From the NCBI RefSeq assembly GCF_020148005.1, contig NZ_JAGXFD010000001.1, forward strand, positions 3,041,322 to 3,105,321: a stretch of 64,000 bases of DNA, read 5' to 3'. The number at the start of each line of letters is the position of its first letter. Positions within the stretch are counted from its first letter, which is position 1. Below are positions 54,706 to 63,319 of this stretch, in pieces. The position numbers and the translations under genes are program-made. This stretch comes from Modicisalibacter tunisiensis (GTDB lineage Bacteria; Pseudomonadota; Gammaproteobacteria; Pseudomonadales; Halomonadaceae). Below the pieces are notes generated by a model, which was given only the letters and a program-made list of their open reading frames with translations, made no database searches and was not told the origin of the DNA.

Positions 54706-55704
54706 ATGCCCTCTCGTCCCCCGCTGGTCTTCAGCCTGGCCTCCGGCAGTGACCTTGCCGACCGTGTGGCTGCATGGGCGGGTGCCGAGCGTGGCGCCCA
54801 TGAGGAGCGTGCCTTCGAGGATGGCGAACACAAGATACGCCCGACCATCAGCGTGCGCGAGCGTGATGTCTATGTCGTGCAATCGCTCTGCACCAGCCCG
54901 GAACAGGCCGTCAGCGACACGCTGATACGGGTATTGTTCCTGCTCGGCGCGCTCAGGGACGCCGGGGCGGCGCGGCTGACGATGGTCGCGCCCTACCTGG
55001 GGTATTCGCGCAAGGACCGGCGCACCAAGCCGCGCGATCCCGTCACCACCCGCTACATCGGCCAGTTGTTCGAGGCCATGCACATCGACCGCATCGTCAC
55101 CCTCGACGTGCATAACGTGGCGGCCTTCCAGAATGCCTTTCGTTGCCCGTCGGTGATGCTCGAGGCCAGACACGTCTTCATCGAGGCCTGGCTGGCCGGG
55201 GGGCGCCCCACCCGGGGCCTGTGCGTGGCTTCCCCGGACGTGGGAGGCGTCAAGCGCGCCGAGGCCTTCCGGGAATCGCTCGAGGCGCGGCTGGGCCAGG
55301 AGGTCGCCCTTGCCTTCATGGAGAAGAAGCGCAGCGAGGGCCGGGTCACCGGCAAGCTCGTCGCCGGCGACGTCGAGGGGCGGTGCGTACTGATCGTCGA
55401 CGACCTGATCGCCAGCGGCACCACCACGACCCGTGCCGCACGTGCCTTTCTCGAGCGTGGCGCCGAACAGGTTCATGCCATTGCCACGCACGGCCTGTTT
55501 TCGGAACAGGCCGACACGATCCTCGACACCGACGACCTGACCGGTCTCATGGTCAGCAACAGCGTACCGCCGTTTCGTCTCCAGGCATCGGTGGCGAGGA
55601 GCAGGCTCGACGTGGTCGATATCACGCCCCTGCTCGGCGAGGCGATCCAGCGCCTGCACGGGGGCGGCTCGCTGGTCGAGCTCCTCGACGGCGGCGCTCC
55701 CTGA
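54706..55704 (+). CDS. Ribose-phosphate pyrophosphokinase paralogue
   Basis: The 332-aa protein matches PRPP synthetase: a phosphoribosyltransferase fold with the ATP region VAPYLGYSRKDRRTKPRDPV, the metal-binding LDVHN, SPDVGGVKRAEAF, catalytic K and R in MEKKRSEGR, and the PRPP loop VDDLIASGTTTT. The loop differs from the canonical DD-x-x-DTGGT by having Ala in place of the Asp. It is 57 nt after the FNR gene. It is probably not the housekeeping prs, which is usually linked to ipk and pth. A GTG 24 bases earlier is an alternative start. Confidence 0.8.
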   Translation: MPSRPPLVFSLASGSDLADRVAAWAGAERGAHEERAFEDGEHKIRPTISVRERDVYVVQSLCTSPEQAVSDTLIRVLFLLGALRDAGAARLTMVAPYLGYSRKDRRTKPRDPVTTRYIGQLFEAMHIDRIVTLDVHNVAAFQNAFRCPSVMLEARHVFIEAWLAGGRPTRGLCVASPDVGGVKRAEAFRESLEARLGQEVALAFMEKKRSEGRVTGKLVAGDVEGRCVLIVDDLIASGTTTTRAARAFLERGAEQVHAIATHGLFSEQADTILDTDDLTGLMVSNSVPPFRLQASVARSRLDVVDITPLLGEAIQRLHGGGSLVELLDGGAP

Positions 55705-55731
55705 GCCGCCTTTCCGACGTTCATCCGACCC

Positions 55732-56793
55732 TCAGGGCACGAGTGCTTCCCGGTCGCGGCCGGCTTCGGTCAGGTACTCTTCGGCCAGATCAAGGTAGGT
55801 GCCGGCCTTGTGGCGCCAGTGCCGGGGATCGCGGCACTCCTCGTCGAGCAGATGCCAGGCCGCCAGCAGGGCTCGCAGGAGTGCGCGATAGGCCTGATAG
55901 AAGGCCAGCAGCGTCGGCGGACAGCTGTCGCCGCTGAGCGATGCGTAATGGGCGAGCACCGCCTTTCCCAGACCGGCGACCCCCATGCGCCGACACTCCA
56001 TGGCCAGGAAGCCGAGTTCGTCGAGCGGGTCGAGGCGGCGCAGGTCGCGATCGAACTCCAGGCAGTCGATGATCTGGGGCGGGTCGACCAGACAGATGTG
56101 CTGCGGGCGCAGATCGCCGTGCGCCTCGACGATCCGCCCGGCAGCGACGCGCGCCTCGAAGAGCTCCGGGCACCGGGCCAGAAACGCCTGCAGCCCTGCT
56201 TCCAGGCGCCGAATGCGCCGGCGGTCCATGCCCAGGCGCGCGTCACACAGCGAGTCGGCATGCTCGGCGAGGGTGCGCCGGAAATACCCGCGATACTCGG
56301 CGCCGGTCAGCGGTTCGGGGGCGGCGCGACGGTAGAGTTCAACCAGGCGTTCGACCACCGGCTCCAGGTCGGCGCACGAGACACGACCCGCGGCGATGCG
56401 CCGGTCCAGCATCTTCCCGTGGGGGAGACGGCGCATCTCGACCAGCCAGTCCAGTACTGCGTCCCCGGGCAATGGTTCACGACGCAGACGCCATTCACCG
56501 GCCGTATCGCGCACCAGCGCGATCACCCCCAGGTAGGTGGGCGCAGCCAGGCGACGATTGAGCGCGACCTCGGCCTGGCAATTGGCGCGACGAGCGGCGA
56601 GGGTCGTGAAGTCGACATGGTCCCATGCGACCGGCTTCTTCAGCTTGTAGACCCGCTGCGGCGTGAGGAAGACACAGGACACGTGCGTCTCCACCACCTC
56701 GACGGGCGCGGTGATGCCGTAACTGCTCGAGCTCGAGAGGAAGGCGCGCTTGTCATCCAGCGACAGCGAGGCCGGGGGAACGGACCGTGGCAT
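55732..56793 (-). CDS. APH-like phosphotransferase domain protein
   Basis: The 353-aa protein has a kinase core: VYKLKKPVAWDHVDF supplies the ATP-binding lysine, and the catalytic loop is IVEAHGDLRPQHICLV, followed by IDCLEFD for the metal. It matches the aminoglycoside-phosphotransferase-like half of the bifunctional APH/ATP-binding (zeta-like) proteins of proteobacteria, but the C-terminal P-loop kinase half is missing. The substrate is unknown; antibiotic resistance is not implied. It is convergent with the prs paralogue. Confidence 0.75.
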   Translation of the reverse strand: MPRSVPPASLSLDDKRAFLSSSSSYGITAPVEVVETHVSCVFLTPQRVYKLKKPVAWDHVDFTTLAARRANCQAEVALNRRLAAPTYLGVIALVRDTAGEWRLRREPLPGDAVLDWLVEMRRLPHGKMLDRRIAAGRVSCADLEPVVERLVELYRRAAPEPLTGAEYRGYFRRTLAEHADSLCDARLGMDRRRIRRLEAGLQAFLARCPELFEARVAAGRIVEAHGDLRPQHICLVDPPQIIDCLEFDRDLRRLDPLDELGFLAMECRRMGVAGLGKAVLAHYASLSGDSCPPTLLAFYQAYRALLRALLAAWHLLDEECRDPRHWRHKAGTYLDLAEEYLTEAGRDREALVP

Positions 56794-56923
56794 CGGCGAA
56801 GGCCCTTGTGCGGCGCCGGAGAGCAGAACCGACGGCTGGTCACTTCACCATAGCAGACCGGTCCGCTTGCAAAGCGTGACGCGCTGCTTTTGACTGTCCC
56901 GGATTGTCGACAGGAGCCCATCG

Positions 56924-58573
56924 ATGCACGACCCTTCCCTGCTGAGCCGCCTTCCCTTCCGCTATGCCCCCTACACCCTCAGCCTGATCGGCCTGGTCGT
57001 CGCGCTGGCGCTCTGGCCCACCGCCCCGGGATGGGGCTGGGCGGCCCTGATCCTGGGTGCCCTGGCCGCGCTGGGCACCTACGACCTGTGCCAGAAGCGC
57101 CATACCGTGAGCCGCAACTACCCGATCCTCGCCCACTTTCGCTACTGGCTGGAGTCGATCGGCCCCGAGGTTCGCCAGTATTTCATCGAGTCGGACACCC
57201 ACGCCCAGCCGTTTTCCCGCGAGCAGCGTTCCCTGGTCTATCGGCGTGCCAAGAATGTTTCCGACAAGAAGGCCTTCGGTTCGGTCCAGGATCTCTACGC
57301 CGAGGGCTACGAGTGGATGAGCCCCTCGCTGCGCCCGGCGACGATCAAGACCCACGACTTCCGGCTGGTGATCGGCGCCGACTGCGCCAGGCCCTACTCC
57401 GCGAGTGTGTTCAACATCTCGGCGATGAGCTTCGGCGCGCTCTCGGCCAACGCGATCAGCGCCCTTAACCGGGGCGCACAGCAGGGCGGCTTCTATCACG
57501 ATACCGGTGAAGGCGCGATCTCGCCCTATCACCGTCACGGCGGCGACCTGGTCTGGGAGATCGGCTCCGGCTACTTCGGCTGTCGCAACGAGGACGGCAG
57601 CTTCAGCGAAGCGCGCTTCGTCGAGAATGCCACCCTCGAGGCGGTCAAGATGATCGAGATCAAGCTCTCTCAGGGCGCCAAGCCCGGGCACGGCGGGATT
57701 CTTCCCGCGGCCAAGGTGACCCGCGAGATCGCCGCCACCCGCGGGGTGCCACTGGGCCAGGACGTGGTGTCACCGGCCGGGCACTCCGCCTTCACCACAC
57801 CGCTGGAGATGATGGCCTTCATCGCGCGGCTGCGCCAGCTGTCCGGCGGCAAGCCGGTGGGTATCAAGCTGGCCATCGGCCATCCCTGGGAGTGGTTCGG
57901 GCTGGTCAAGGCGATGCTGGAGAGCGACACGCGACCGGATTTCATCGTCGTCGACGGCGGCGAAGGCGGCACCGGTGCCGCCCCGCTGGAATTCATCAAT
58001 CGCCTGGGCATGCCGCTGACCGAGGCCCTGCTGCTGGTCCACAACACCCTGGTCGGTGCCGGGCTCCGCGAGCGAATCCGCGTCGGCGCCTCGGGCAAGA
58101 TCATCTCGGCCTTCGACGTGGCCCGCACCATCGCCCTGGGGGCCGACTGGTGCAATGCCGCCCGTGGCTTCATGTTCGCGCTGGGCTGTATCCAGTCGAT
58201 GTCCTGCCACACCGACCGCTGCCCCAGCGGCGTGGCGACCCAGAACCCGCACCGCGGTCGCAAGCTGGATGTCGACGACAAGTCGCGGCGCGTCGCCCAG
58301 TTCCACGAGAACACCCTGAAGGCGCTGGCCGAGATGCTCGCCGCCGCCGGACTGACGCATCCCGAGCAGCTCGGCCCCGAACACGTGCTGCGCCGGGCCT
58401 CGCGAACCGAGATCCAGACCCTGGATACACTCTACGCCTATCTCGAGCCGGACGAGCTGCTGCACGGGACACCGGAGCATCATGTCTTCCGCCATTTCTG
58501 GGACAGCGCCCGCGCCGATGCCTTCCATCCACCGCAGGAGCTGCTCGAGCGGCGCAGCACCAAGCTGCGCTGA
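56924..58573 (+). CDS. FMN-binding glutamate synthase family protein
   Basis: The 549-aa protein has two N-terminal membrane helices (about 12-50), then the central GltB-type FMN domain. Signatures are GAKPGHGGILPAAKVT, VDGGEGGTGAAPLEFINR and a Cys motif SMSCHTDRCPSGVATQNP. There is no amidotransferase domain or GltD subunit, so it is not a complete glutamate synthase. These proteins are widespread but their substrate is unknown. The helices suggest it works at the membrane. Confidence 0.85.
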   Translation: MHDPSLLSRLPFRYAPYTLSLIGLVVALALWPTAPGWGWAALILGALAALGTYDLCQKRHTVSRNYPILAHFRYWLESIGPEVRQYFIESDTHAQPFSREQRSLVYRRAKNVSDKKAFGSVQDLYAEGYEWMSPSLRPATIKTHDFRLVIGADCARPYSASVFNISAMSFGALSANAISALNRGAQQGGFYHDTGEGAISPYHRHGGDLVWEIGSGYFGCRNEDGSFSEARFVENATLEAVKMIEIKLSQGAKPGHGGILPAAKVTREIAATRGVPLGQDVVSPAGHSAFTTPLEMMAFIARLRQLSGGKPVGIKLAIGHPWEWFGLVKAMLESDTRPDFIVVDGGEGGTGAAPLEFINRLGMPLTEALLLVHNTLVGAGLRERIRVGASGKIISAFDVARTIALGADWCNAARGFMFALGCIQSMSCHTDRCPSGVATQNPHRGRKLDVDDKSRRVAQFHENTLKALAEMLAAAGLTHPEQLGPEHVLRRASRTEIQTLDTLYAYLEPDELLHGTPEHHVFRHFWDSARADAFHPPQELLERRSTKLR

Positions 58574-58580
58574 GCTTCGT

Positions 58581-59171
58581 CTAGGCCAGCGCACGCTTGA
58601 CCAGCGCCTGCGCCTCTTCCGGCAGATCGATTGTCATCGCCAGCTCGTGGCCGCGCGGCGACATCTTGGCCCAGGTCTTGCGCAGGATACGCAGGATCTT
58701 GTCGTCGTCGTGGCGTGCCGCGAAATCGGCGAACTCGTTGTCGAGAAATACCAGGCAGGCGGTATCCTCCAGGGCCTGGGTCTCGGGATCGCGCCGCAGC
58801 CCCTCCTTGCGGATCAGGCGCGCGACCCGCTCGCCGGTCGCCTCGTCGTAGCCGACATCGCGCAGCACCTCGGCCGCGGTCTGCGCCTGGCGCCGCCCCA
58901 GTTCCCGGCGCCAGGCCAGGTAACCGGGACGGTCGCGTGGATAGGCGTCCCGGGGAAGCTGCCAGCGCTGCAGGTGCTGGGCACGTACCGCCAGACGCAG
59001 GGCCTCGGACGCCTCGGGTGCCACCCGTTCCAGCCAGGCGCTCATGCAGCGGGCATAATGCAGCTCGTGGGGCAGGGTTTCACCACCAACGTCCACCCGG
59101 CGCGGGTCCTCGGCATGCAGGGCATCGAGGCGCTCGATGGTACGCACGAAGCGTGAATTGGTCCGGTTCAT
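58581..59171 (-). CDS. DUF4202 domain-containing protein
   Basis: The 196-aa protein matches DUF4202: ELHYARCMSAWLERV, RAQHLQRWQLPRDAYP, LVFLDNEFADFAARHDDDK and an end helix KILRILRKTWAKM. The conserved His and Asp residues suggest an HD-like helical metal-binding fold. The start has GCAGGAGAGG upstream. Its stop is 7 bases from the glutamate-synthase-like stop (convergent). The function is unknown. Confidence 0.78.
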   Translation of the reverse strand: MNRTNSRFVRTIERLDALHAEDPRRVDVGGETLPHELHYARCMSAWLERVAPEASEALRLAVRAQHLQRWQLPRDAYPRDRPGYLAWRRELGRRQAQTAAEVLRDVGYDEATGERVARLIRKEGLRRDPETQALEDTACLVFLDNEFADFAARHDDDKILRILRKTWAKMSPRGHELAMTIDLPEEAQALVKRALA

Positions 59172-59297
59172 GACGCTTTCCTCTCCTGCATGGCTCAGCC
59201 CTTACCTTACGGCAAGCGCCGTTGGTAGTACCATGCGGCCTTGCCATGTCAGGCAAGGCGGTCAGGAAGGCCGCCCGACACACGGAAGGGAGATCCC

Positions 59298-60320
59298 ATG
59301 TCGCAAAGTCTGTTGTTCATCGTGGCCGGCAGCGTCCTGGTGCTGCTGGCAACCTACGATGCCGCCCGCACCACCCTGTCGGCCTCGAGTTCCGGTCCCG
59401 TCACCAACCGCCTGATCAGCGTCATCTGGCAGGCCCTGTTATGGAAGCACCGGCGCCGGCCCGACCATGCCCTGCTCGCGGCTGCCGGCCCCTGCATCGC
59501 CGGCGCCCTGATGCTGAGCTGGATCGTCATCGCCTGGGCGGGCTGGTGGCTGCTGTTCAGCAGCGAGCCGCTGGCCGTGGTCAATTCGACCTCGCGCGTG
59601 GCGGCGTCGCTCAGCGAACGCGCCTATTTCACCGGCTACACGCTGACCACCCTGGGCTATGGGGACTTCGTTCCCGGCGGCTCGGCGTGGCGACTGCTGA
59701 GCGTGCTCGCCGCGGGCAACGGCCTGATCCTGTTCACCCTGGCGGTGACCTACATCGTTCCGGTGGTCTCGGCGGTCACCCAGAAACGCCAGCTGGCCCT
59801 GACGATCAGTGCGATCGGCCGCACGCCCTGCCGCATCGCCGCCGCCACCGCCGATGACGGCGACTACCGGAGCCTGGCCACCCAGCTGCAGCAGCTGCAG
59901 GGCGGCATCGCCAGCCTTGGCCAGCAGCACCTGGCCTATCCGGTCCTGCACTACTTCCACAGCCGGCACGACGACAGCGCGCTGCCGGTGGCCCTGGCCC
60001 GGCTCTACCAGGTGCTCGTGCTGCTGCAGCACACCTGCCCCGACCTGCCCGCGACGGTACGCTTTCAGCTGGCCACCACGCAGTCACTGATCGACGGCTT
60101 CCTCGCCACCCTGGGCAACGCCTTCATCCATCCGGCGCCGCGCTCGCCGCGGCTGCCCTCGCTCGAGGACTACACCACCCTCCCGGGGGTCACTCGCGAT
60201 GACCCGGCCTGGCAGCGGATGCTCGAGGCGCTGGGGGATCAGCGCCTGCTGCTCGCCTACATCGAAAAGGACGGCTGGGCCTGGCACGACGTGTGGGGAG
60301 ACGGACTGCCACGCGAGTGA
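59298..60320 (+). CDS. Two-pore-type potassium channel protein
   Basis: The 340-aa protein has hydrophobic helices at about 5-25, 65-90 and 130-160, with the pore filter YTLTTLGYGDFVPGG (TxGYGD). A cytoplasmic helical C-terminal domain of about 170 residues follows, with no RCK/TrkA-N nucleotide fold that I can see. The start at 59298 is chosen by GGAAGGGAG upstream; a longer frame begins 19 codons earlier. It may allow K+ flux in osmotic adaptation. Confidence 0.82.
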   Translation: MSQSLLFIVAGSVLVLLATYDAARTTLSASSSGPVTNRLISVIWQALLWKHRRRPDHALLAAAGPCIAGALMLSWIVIAWAGWWLLFSSEPLAVVNSTSRVAASLSERAYFTGYTLTTLGYGDFVPGGSAWRLLSVLAAGNGLILFTLAVTYIVPVVSAVTQKRQLALTISAIGRTPCRIAAATADDGDYRSLATQLQQLQGGIASLGQQHLAYPVLHYFHSRHDDSALPVALARLYQVLVLLQHTCPDLPATVRFQLATTQSLIDGFLATLGNAFIHPAPRSPRLPSLEDYTTLPGVTRDDPAWQRMLEALGDQRLLLAYIEKDGWAWHDVWGDGLPRE

Positions 60321-60348
60321 TCGCGACAGTGGTTCCGGGCGCACAATG

Positions 60349-60378
60349 ACGCCAGGCACCCCGTGGGGTGCCTGGCGT
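60349..60378. terminator. Bidirectional terminator between K+ channel and ectD
   Basis: ACGCCAGGCACCCC and GGGGTGCCTGGCGT form a perfect 14-bp stem with a 2-nt loop between two convergent genes. Confidence 0.75.
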
Positions 60379-60420
60379 GTCTTGCGGGGGCAGGGTTCCG
60401 GACAGCCGGGCCGTCCGGCG

Positions 60421-61329
60421 TCATTCCACCGGAGTCAGCGGGCGCCAGTCCTTGCGGTTGGCGAGGAATTCCGGCCGCGGCCGGTTGCCGCAGTACGGAT
60501 CGTGAAGCGTGTTCTCGACACTGTTGTAGACGAAGAACAGGTTGCTGCGCGGCCAGCAGGACATGTTGATGTTGGAGCCATGCATGGTGTTGCACTCGAA
60601 CATCACCAGCGAACCGGCCGGCCCCTTGGGCGCCTCGATGTCGCCCTCGACCATCAGGTCCCGCAGGCTGGCCTCGTCCGGCACGCCGATCTCCTGGCTT
60701 TTCAGCGACTCCTTGTAGTTGTCCTCCGGCGTGCGCCCCACGCAGGGCACGAACTGCCGGTGGGAACCGGGAATCAGCATCAGCGGGCCGTTGAACTCGC
60801 CGTTGTCGGTGAGGATGATCGAGCAGCTCAGAGAACGCATGCGCGGCATGCCGTCCTCGCTGTGCCAGGTCTCGAAGTCCGAGTGCCAGTCGAAGCCCTT
60901 GCCCTTGAAGCCGGGCTTGTAGTTGATGCGTGACTGGTGGATGTAGACCTCGCTGCCGAGAATCTGCTGGACCATCGCCAGCAGCCGCGGGTCCCGGGTC
61001 AGCCGGCTGAAGTGCTCGGAAACCTCGTGAATGCCGAAGACCGAGCGAATTTCCTGCTTGCCCGGCTCGAGGATGGTGCCCTCGGAGAGCTTGAGGTCCT
61101 CGTCATCCTCGTAATCGCGCAGTTCCTGCAGGAAGGCATCCATTTCCTCCTGGCCGAAGAACCCATCGAAGGACAAAAACCCCTTCCTGTCGAACTCGTC
61201 GAGCTGCGCTTCGCTGAGCGGGCCCCGGGCGCGCTGCTCGCCGTCACTGTGCACCACGGGGTCGATGCGTTCGAACATGCCCAGCTTTCGCTCCAGGCGG
61301 GTCGGGAACAGGTCCTGAGTCTCTTTCAT
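60421..61329 (-). CDS. ectD: Ectoine 5-hydroxylase
   Basis: The 302-aa 2-oxoglutarate/Fe(II) dioxygenase turns ectoine into 5-hydroxyectoine. The Fe ligands are H149 and D151 (DWHSDFETWHSEDG) and H250 (CNTMHGSNINMS), matching H146, D148 and H248 in the structurally known EctD. YKPGFKGKGFDWHSDFE and LMLIPGSHRQFVPC are the family signatures. No ectABC genes are adjacent; in Halomonas ectD often stands alone. AAAGGAGGAG precedes the start. The expression is expected to rise with salt or heat. Confidence 0.96.
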   Translation of the reverse strand: MKETQDLFPTRLERKLGMFERIDPVVHSDGEQRARGPLSEAQLDEFDRKGFLSFDGFFGQEEMDAFLQELRDYEDDEDLKLSEGTILEPGKQEIRSVFGIHEVSEHFSRLTRDPRLLAMVQQILGSEVYIHQSRINYKPGFKGKGFDWHSDFETWHSEDGMPRMRSLSCSIILTDNGEFNGPLMLIPGSHRQFVPCVGRTPEDNYKESLKSQEIGVPDEASLRDLMVEGDIEAPKGPAGSLVMFECNTMHGSNINMSCWPRSNLFFVYNSVENTLHDPYCGNRPRPEFLANRKDWRPLTPVE

Positions 61330-61361
61330 CGCAAACTCCTCCTTTAGTCTGCCGTTGAAAG

Positions 61362-61375
61362 GGTCACAATTGACC
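61362..61375. promoter_or_regulatory. Palindrome upstream of ectD
   Basis: GGTCA-CAAT-TGACC is a perfect inverted repeat 33 bp upstream of the ectD ATG. It may be an operator or part of the 5' leader. The binder is unknown. Confidence 0.4.
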
Positions 61376-61458
61376 GATTCCGCCCCAACGTAGTCGCCAA
61401 GTCGCGCCTACACAAACTCGGGGTGTGATGTTTCGTTACCGTGCCGGGAGCGTGGCGC

Positions 61459-63300
61459 TCACCCGGCGCCATGGCCGGCGCGCATGGCCTCCCGCGGGTT
61501 GCGAGGATAGAAGCGCGCCGGCAGCCGCTCGATGTGCGAGAAGCTTCGGGTGTCCTTGTAGGGCATCTTCATGTAGCCGGAAACGCCCAGCCCGCGAATC
61601 AACGGCACGGCGGCGAGCATGGCGTCGAGACAGGCACGGAACTGCACCTCGCGGGAGGGATCGAGCAGCCGGTAGTAGCTGTGAATCTTCAGGTGGGTCG
61701 GCAGGGCCTCGAAGATGATCAGCCCGGTATGATGGATCGCGTTGAGCGCCTCGAGCTGGCGCAGGATCGCCGCGGGAAGCTGCAGGAACTCCTCGGGGTC
61801 GGGGCCATCCTCGAAGTAGGAATGCACCCGGGCGCGGTCCTCGAGCTCGGGCACGGCGCTCACCTCGTAGGGCAGTGTCATGCCCGCCGGGGGCTGAAAC
61901 GGCGACTCGGGATCGGTGCGGTCGATGTGTCTCGTGTCGCGGGCATTGAACAAACAGCTCTTGAAGATGCCGCGGCGGTAGATCGCCCGCGCCAGCGTGA
62001 CCATGTTGTTGACCGCGGCGACGAAGGCGCGCTTGAGCGACGGATCGTGCAGGTCGAGCACGCTGTCGATGTACACGCCGTCGCTCGCCCAGCGCACCGC
62101 CAGGCCGCCCACCACGGGATACTTGCCGAGCCGGCTGACCGCGGCGAGAAAGGCCTTCTCGGTCTCGCCCATGCCCTGCATGAAGGTCCGGTAATAACGA
62201 TCGAGCTGGACATCGTTGACCGCCCGCAGGGTATCGGTGGCGACCGCCTCGCGCAGGAACGCCTTGCGCGAGCTGTAGACCACGGTATCGATCTCGCCTC
62301 GCCTGGGCCTGGCCCAGACCGGGATCTGTGCCGGCTCGGCCGGCTCGGGCAGGTCGACCATCACCAGCCGCGCCAGACGCGGCATCGCGGCGAGGAAGTA
62401 GTCGCCGGCCCGGCGGCGGCGTTGCGGATCGCTGTCGAGCATGCCGTCCAGCACGCGGGCGAACTCGACGGGCAGGCCCAGCGCCGTCGCCGGGATCGCG
62501 CGGTGGCCGAAGCGACATGACTGCGCCGAGGCCAGCGCATAAAGCGTGGCGGCCGCTCCCTGCTCGTCGAAGCGGGGCGACGACAGGCCGCCGTTCAACT
62601 GCTCGTCGCCGATGAAATAGACATCGCCCAGCCGAGCGTTGGTGTGCTGCAGGTCGCCGGACATCAGCTCCATGACGTTGCTGGACACGAACTGACCGTT
62701 GGCATCGAGCTGGGCGAACACCGAGGAGCCCCAGTCGATCAGCGCCACGCGCTCGGTGCGCGGGTCGAACACCAGGTTGGAGGGCTTGATGTCGCCGTGG
62801 ACGATCGGCTTGCCATGCGGCCCGGCTTCGCGACGCAGGCTGCGCAGGATATCGGCGAGCTGGGCGGCGATGTGCACCACCAGGCGCGGCGGCAGGCGCC
62901 CGTGACCCAGCGAATACTCCTCGAGGTTGCTCCCCGGCGCCCGCTCCATGACCAGGATCGATTGCCGGCGAATGCGCTGGAAGGCGACCAGCCGGGGTAC
63001 CCGCGGATGATCGACCTGCTCGAGCATGAACGCCTCTTCCTCCAGGCGGTCCTGGAGGTGCCGGGGCAGGGTGATCCGCGAGAACTTGAAGACGTGATGC
63101 TCGTCACGCGCCGAGACCCCGGCAAAGACGAAGCCGTAGGCGCCCTTGCCCACCAGCTCGGTGTCGCGATAGCCGAGCTGCTCGAGCTGGGTGCGGCACA
63201 GCGCGACCCAGTCCTTGAGCTTGCGGGCATCGTCGTGACTGAGCAGATAGATCGACTGCTCTTCGGGGATGTAGAACTGTTCGAGCGTATCCCGGGCCAT
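61459..63300 (-). CDS. Hanks-type Ser/Thr protein kinase
   Basis: The 613-aa kinase has a glycine loop GKGAYGFVF (51-59), catalytic Lys72 (FKFSRI), catalytic loop HGDIKPSN (168-175), and a DWG (189-191) in place of DFG. The C-terminal half (about 330-613) is an additional helical region of unknown fold with no membrane helix and no sensor domain. GGGGAGGGCG precedes the start. It lies 19 nt after the 2-oxoacid dehydrogenase E2 gene on the same strand, so it is probably co-transcribed. Confidence 0.85.
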   Translation of the reverse strand: MARDTLEQFYIPEEQSIYLLSHDDARKLKDWVALCRTQLEQLGYRDTELVGKGAYGFVFAGVSARDEHHVFKFSRITLPRHLQDRLEEEAFMLEQVDHPRVPRLVAFQRIRRQSILVMERAPGSNLEEYSLGHGRLPPRLVVHIAAQLADILRSLRREAGPHGKPIVHGDIKPSNLVFDPRTERVALIDWGSSVFAQLDANGQFVSSNVMELMSGDLQHTNARLGDVYFIGDEQLNGGLSSPRFDEQGAAATLYALASAQSCRFGHRAIPATALGLPVEFARVLDGMLDSDPQRRRRAGDYFLAAMPRLARLVMVDLPEPAEPAQIPVWARPRRGEIDTVVYSSRKAFLREAVATDTLRAVNDVQLDRYYRTFMQGMGETEKAFLAAVSRLGKYPVVGGLAVRWASDGVYIDSVLDLHDPSLKRAFVAAVNNMVTLARAIYRRGIFKSCLFNARDTRHIDRTDPESPFQPPAGMTLPYEVSAVPELEDRARVHSYFEDGPDPEEFLQLPAAILRQLEALNAIHHTGLIIFEALPTHLKIHSYYRLLDPSREVQFRACLDAMLAAVPLIRGLGVSGYMKMPYKDTRSFSHIERLPARFYPRNPREAMRAGHGAG

Positions 63301-63319
63301 GCCGCCCTCCCCGTATCGC

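Noticed and set aside
55732-56793. Aminoglycoside resistance gene
   Set aside because: The protein is APH-like only in its kinase core and matches a housekeeping-type subfamily; resistance is not supported.
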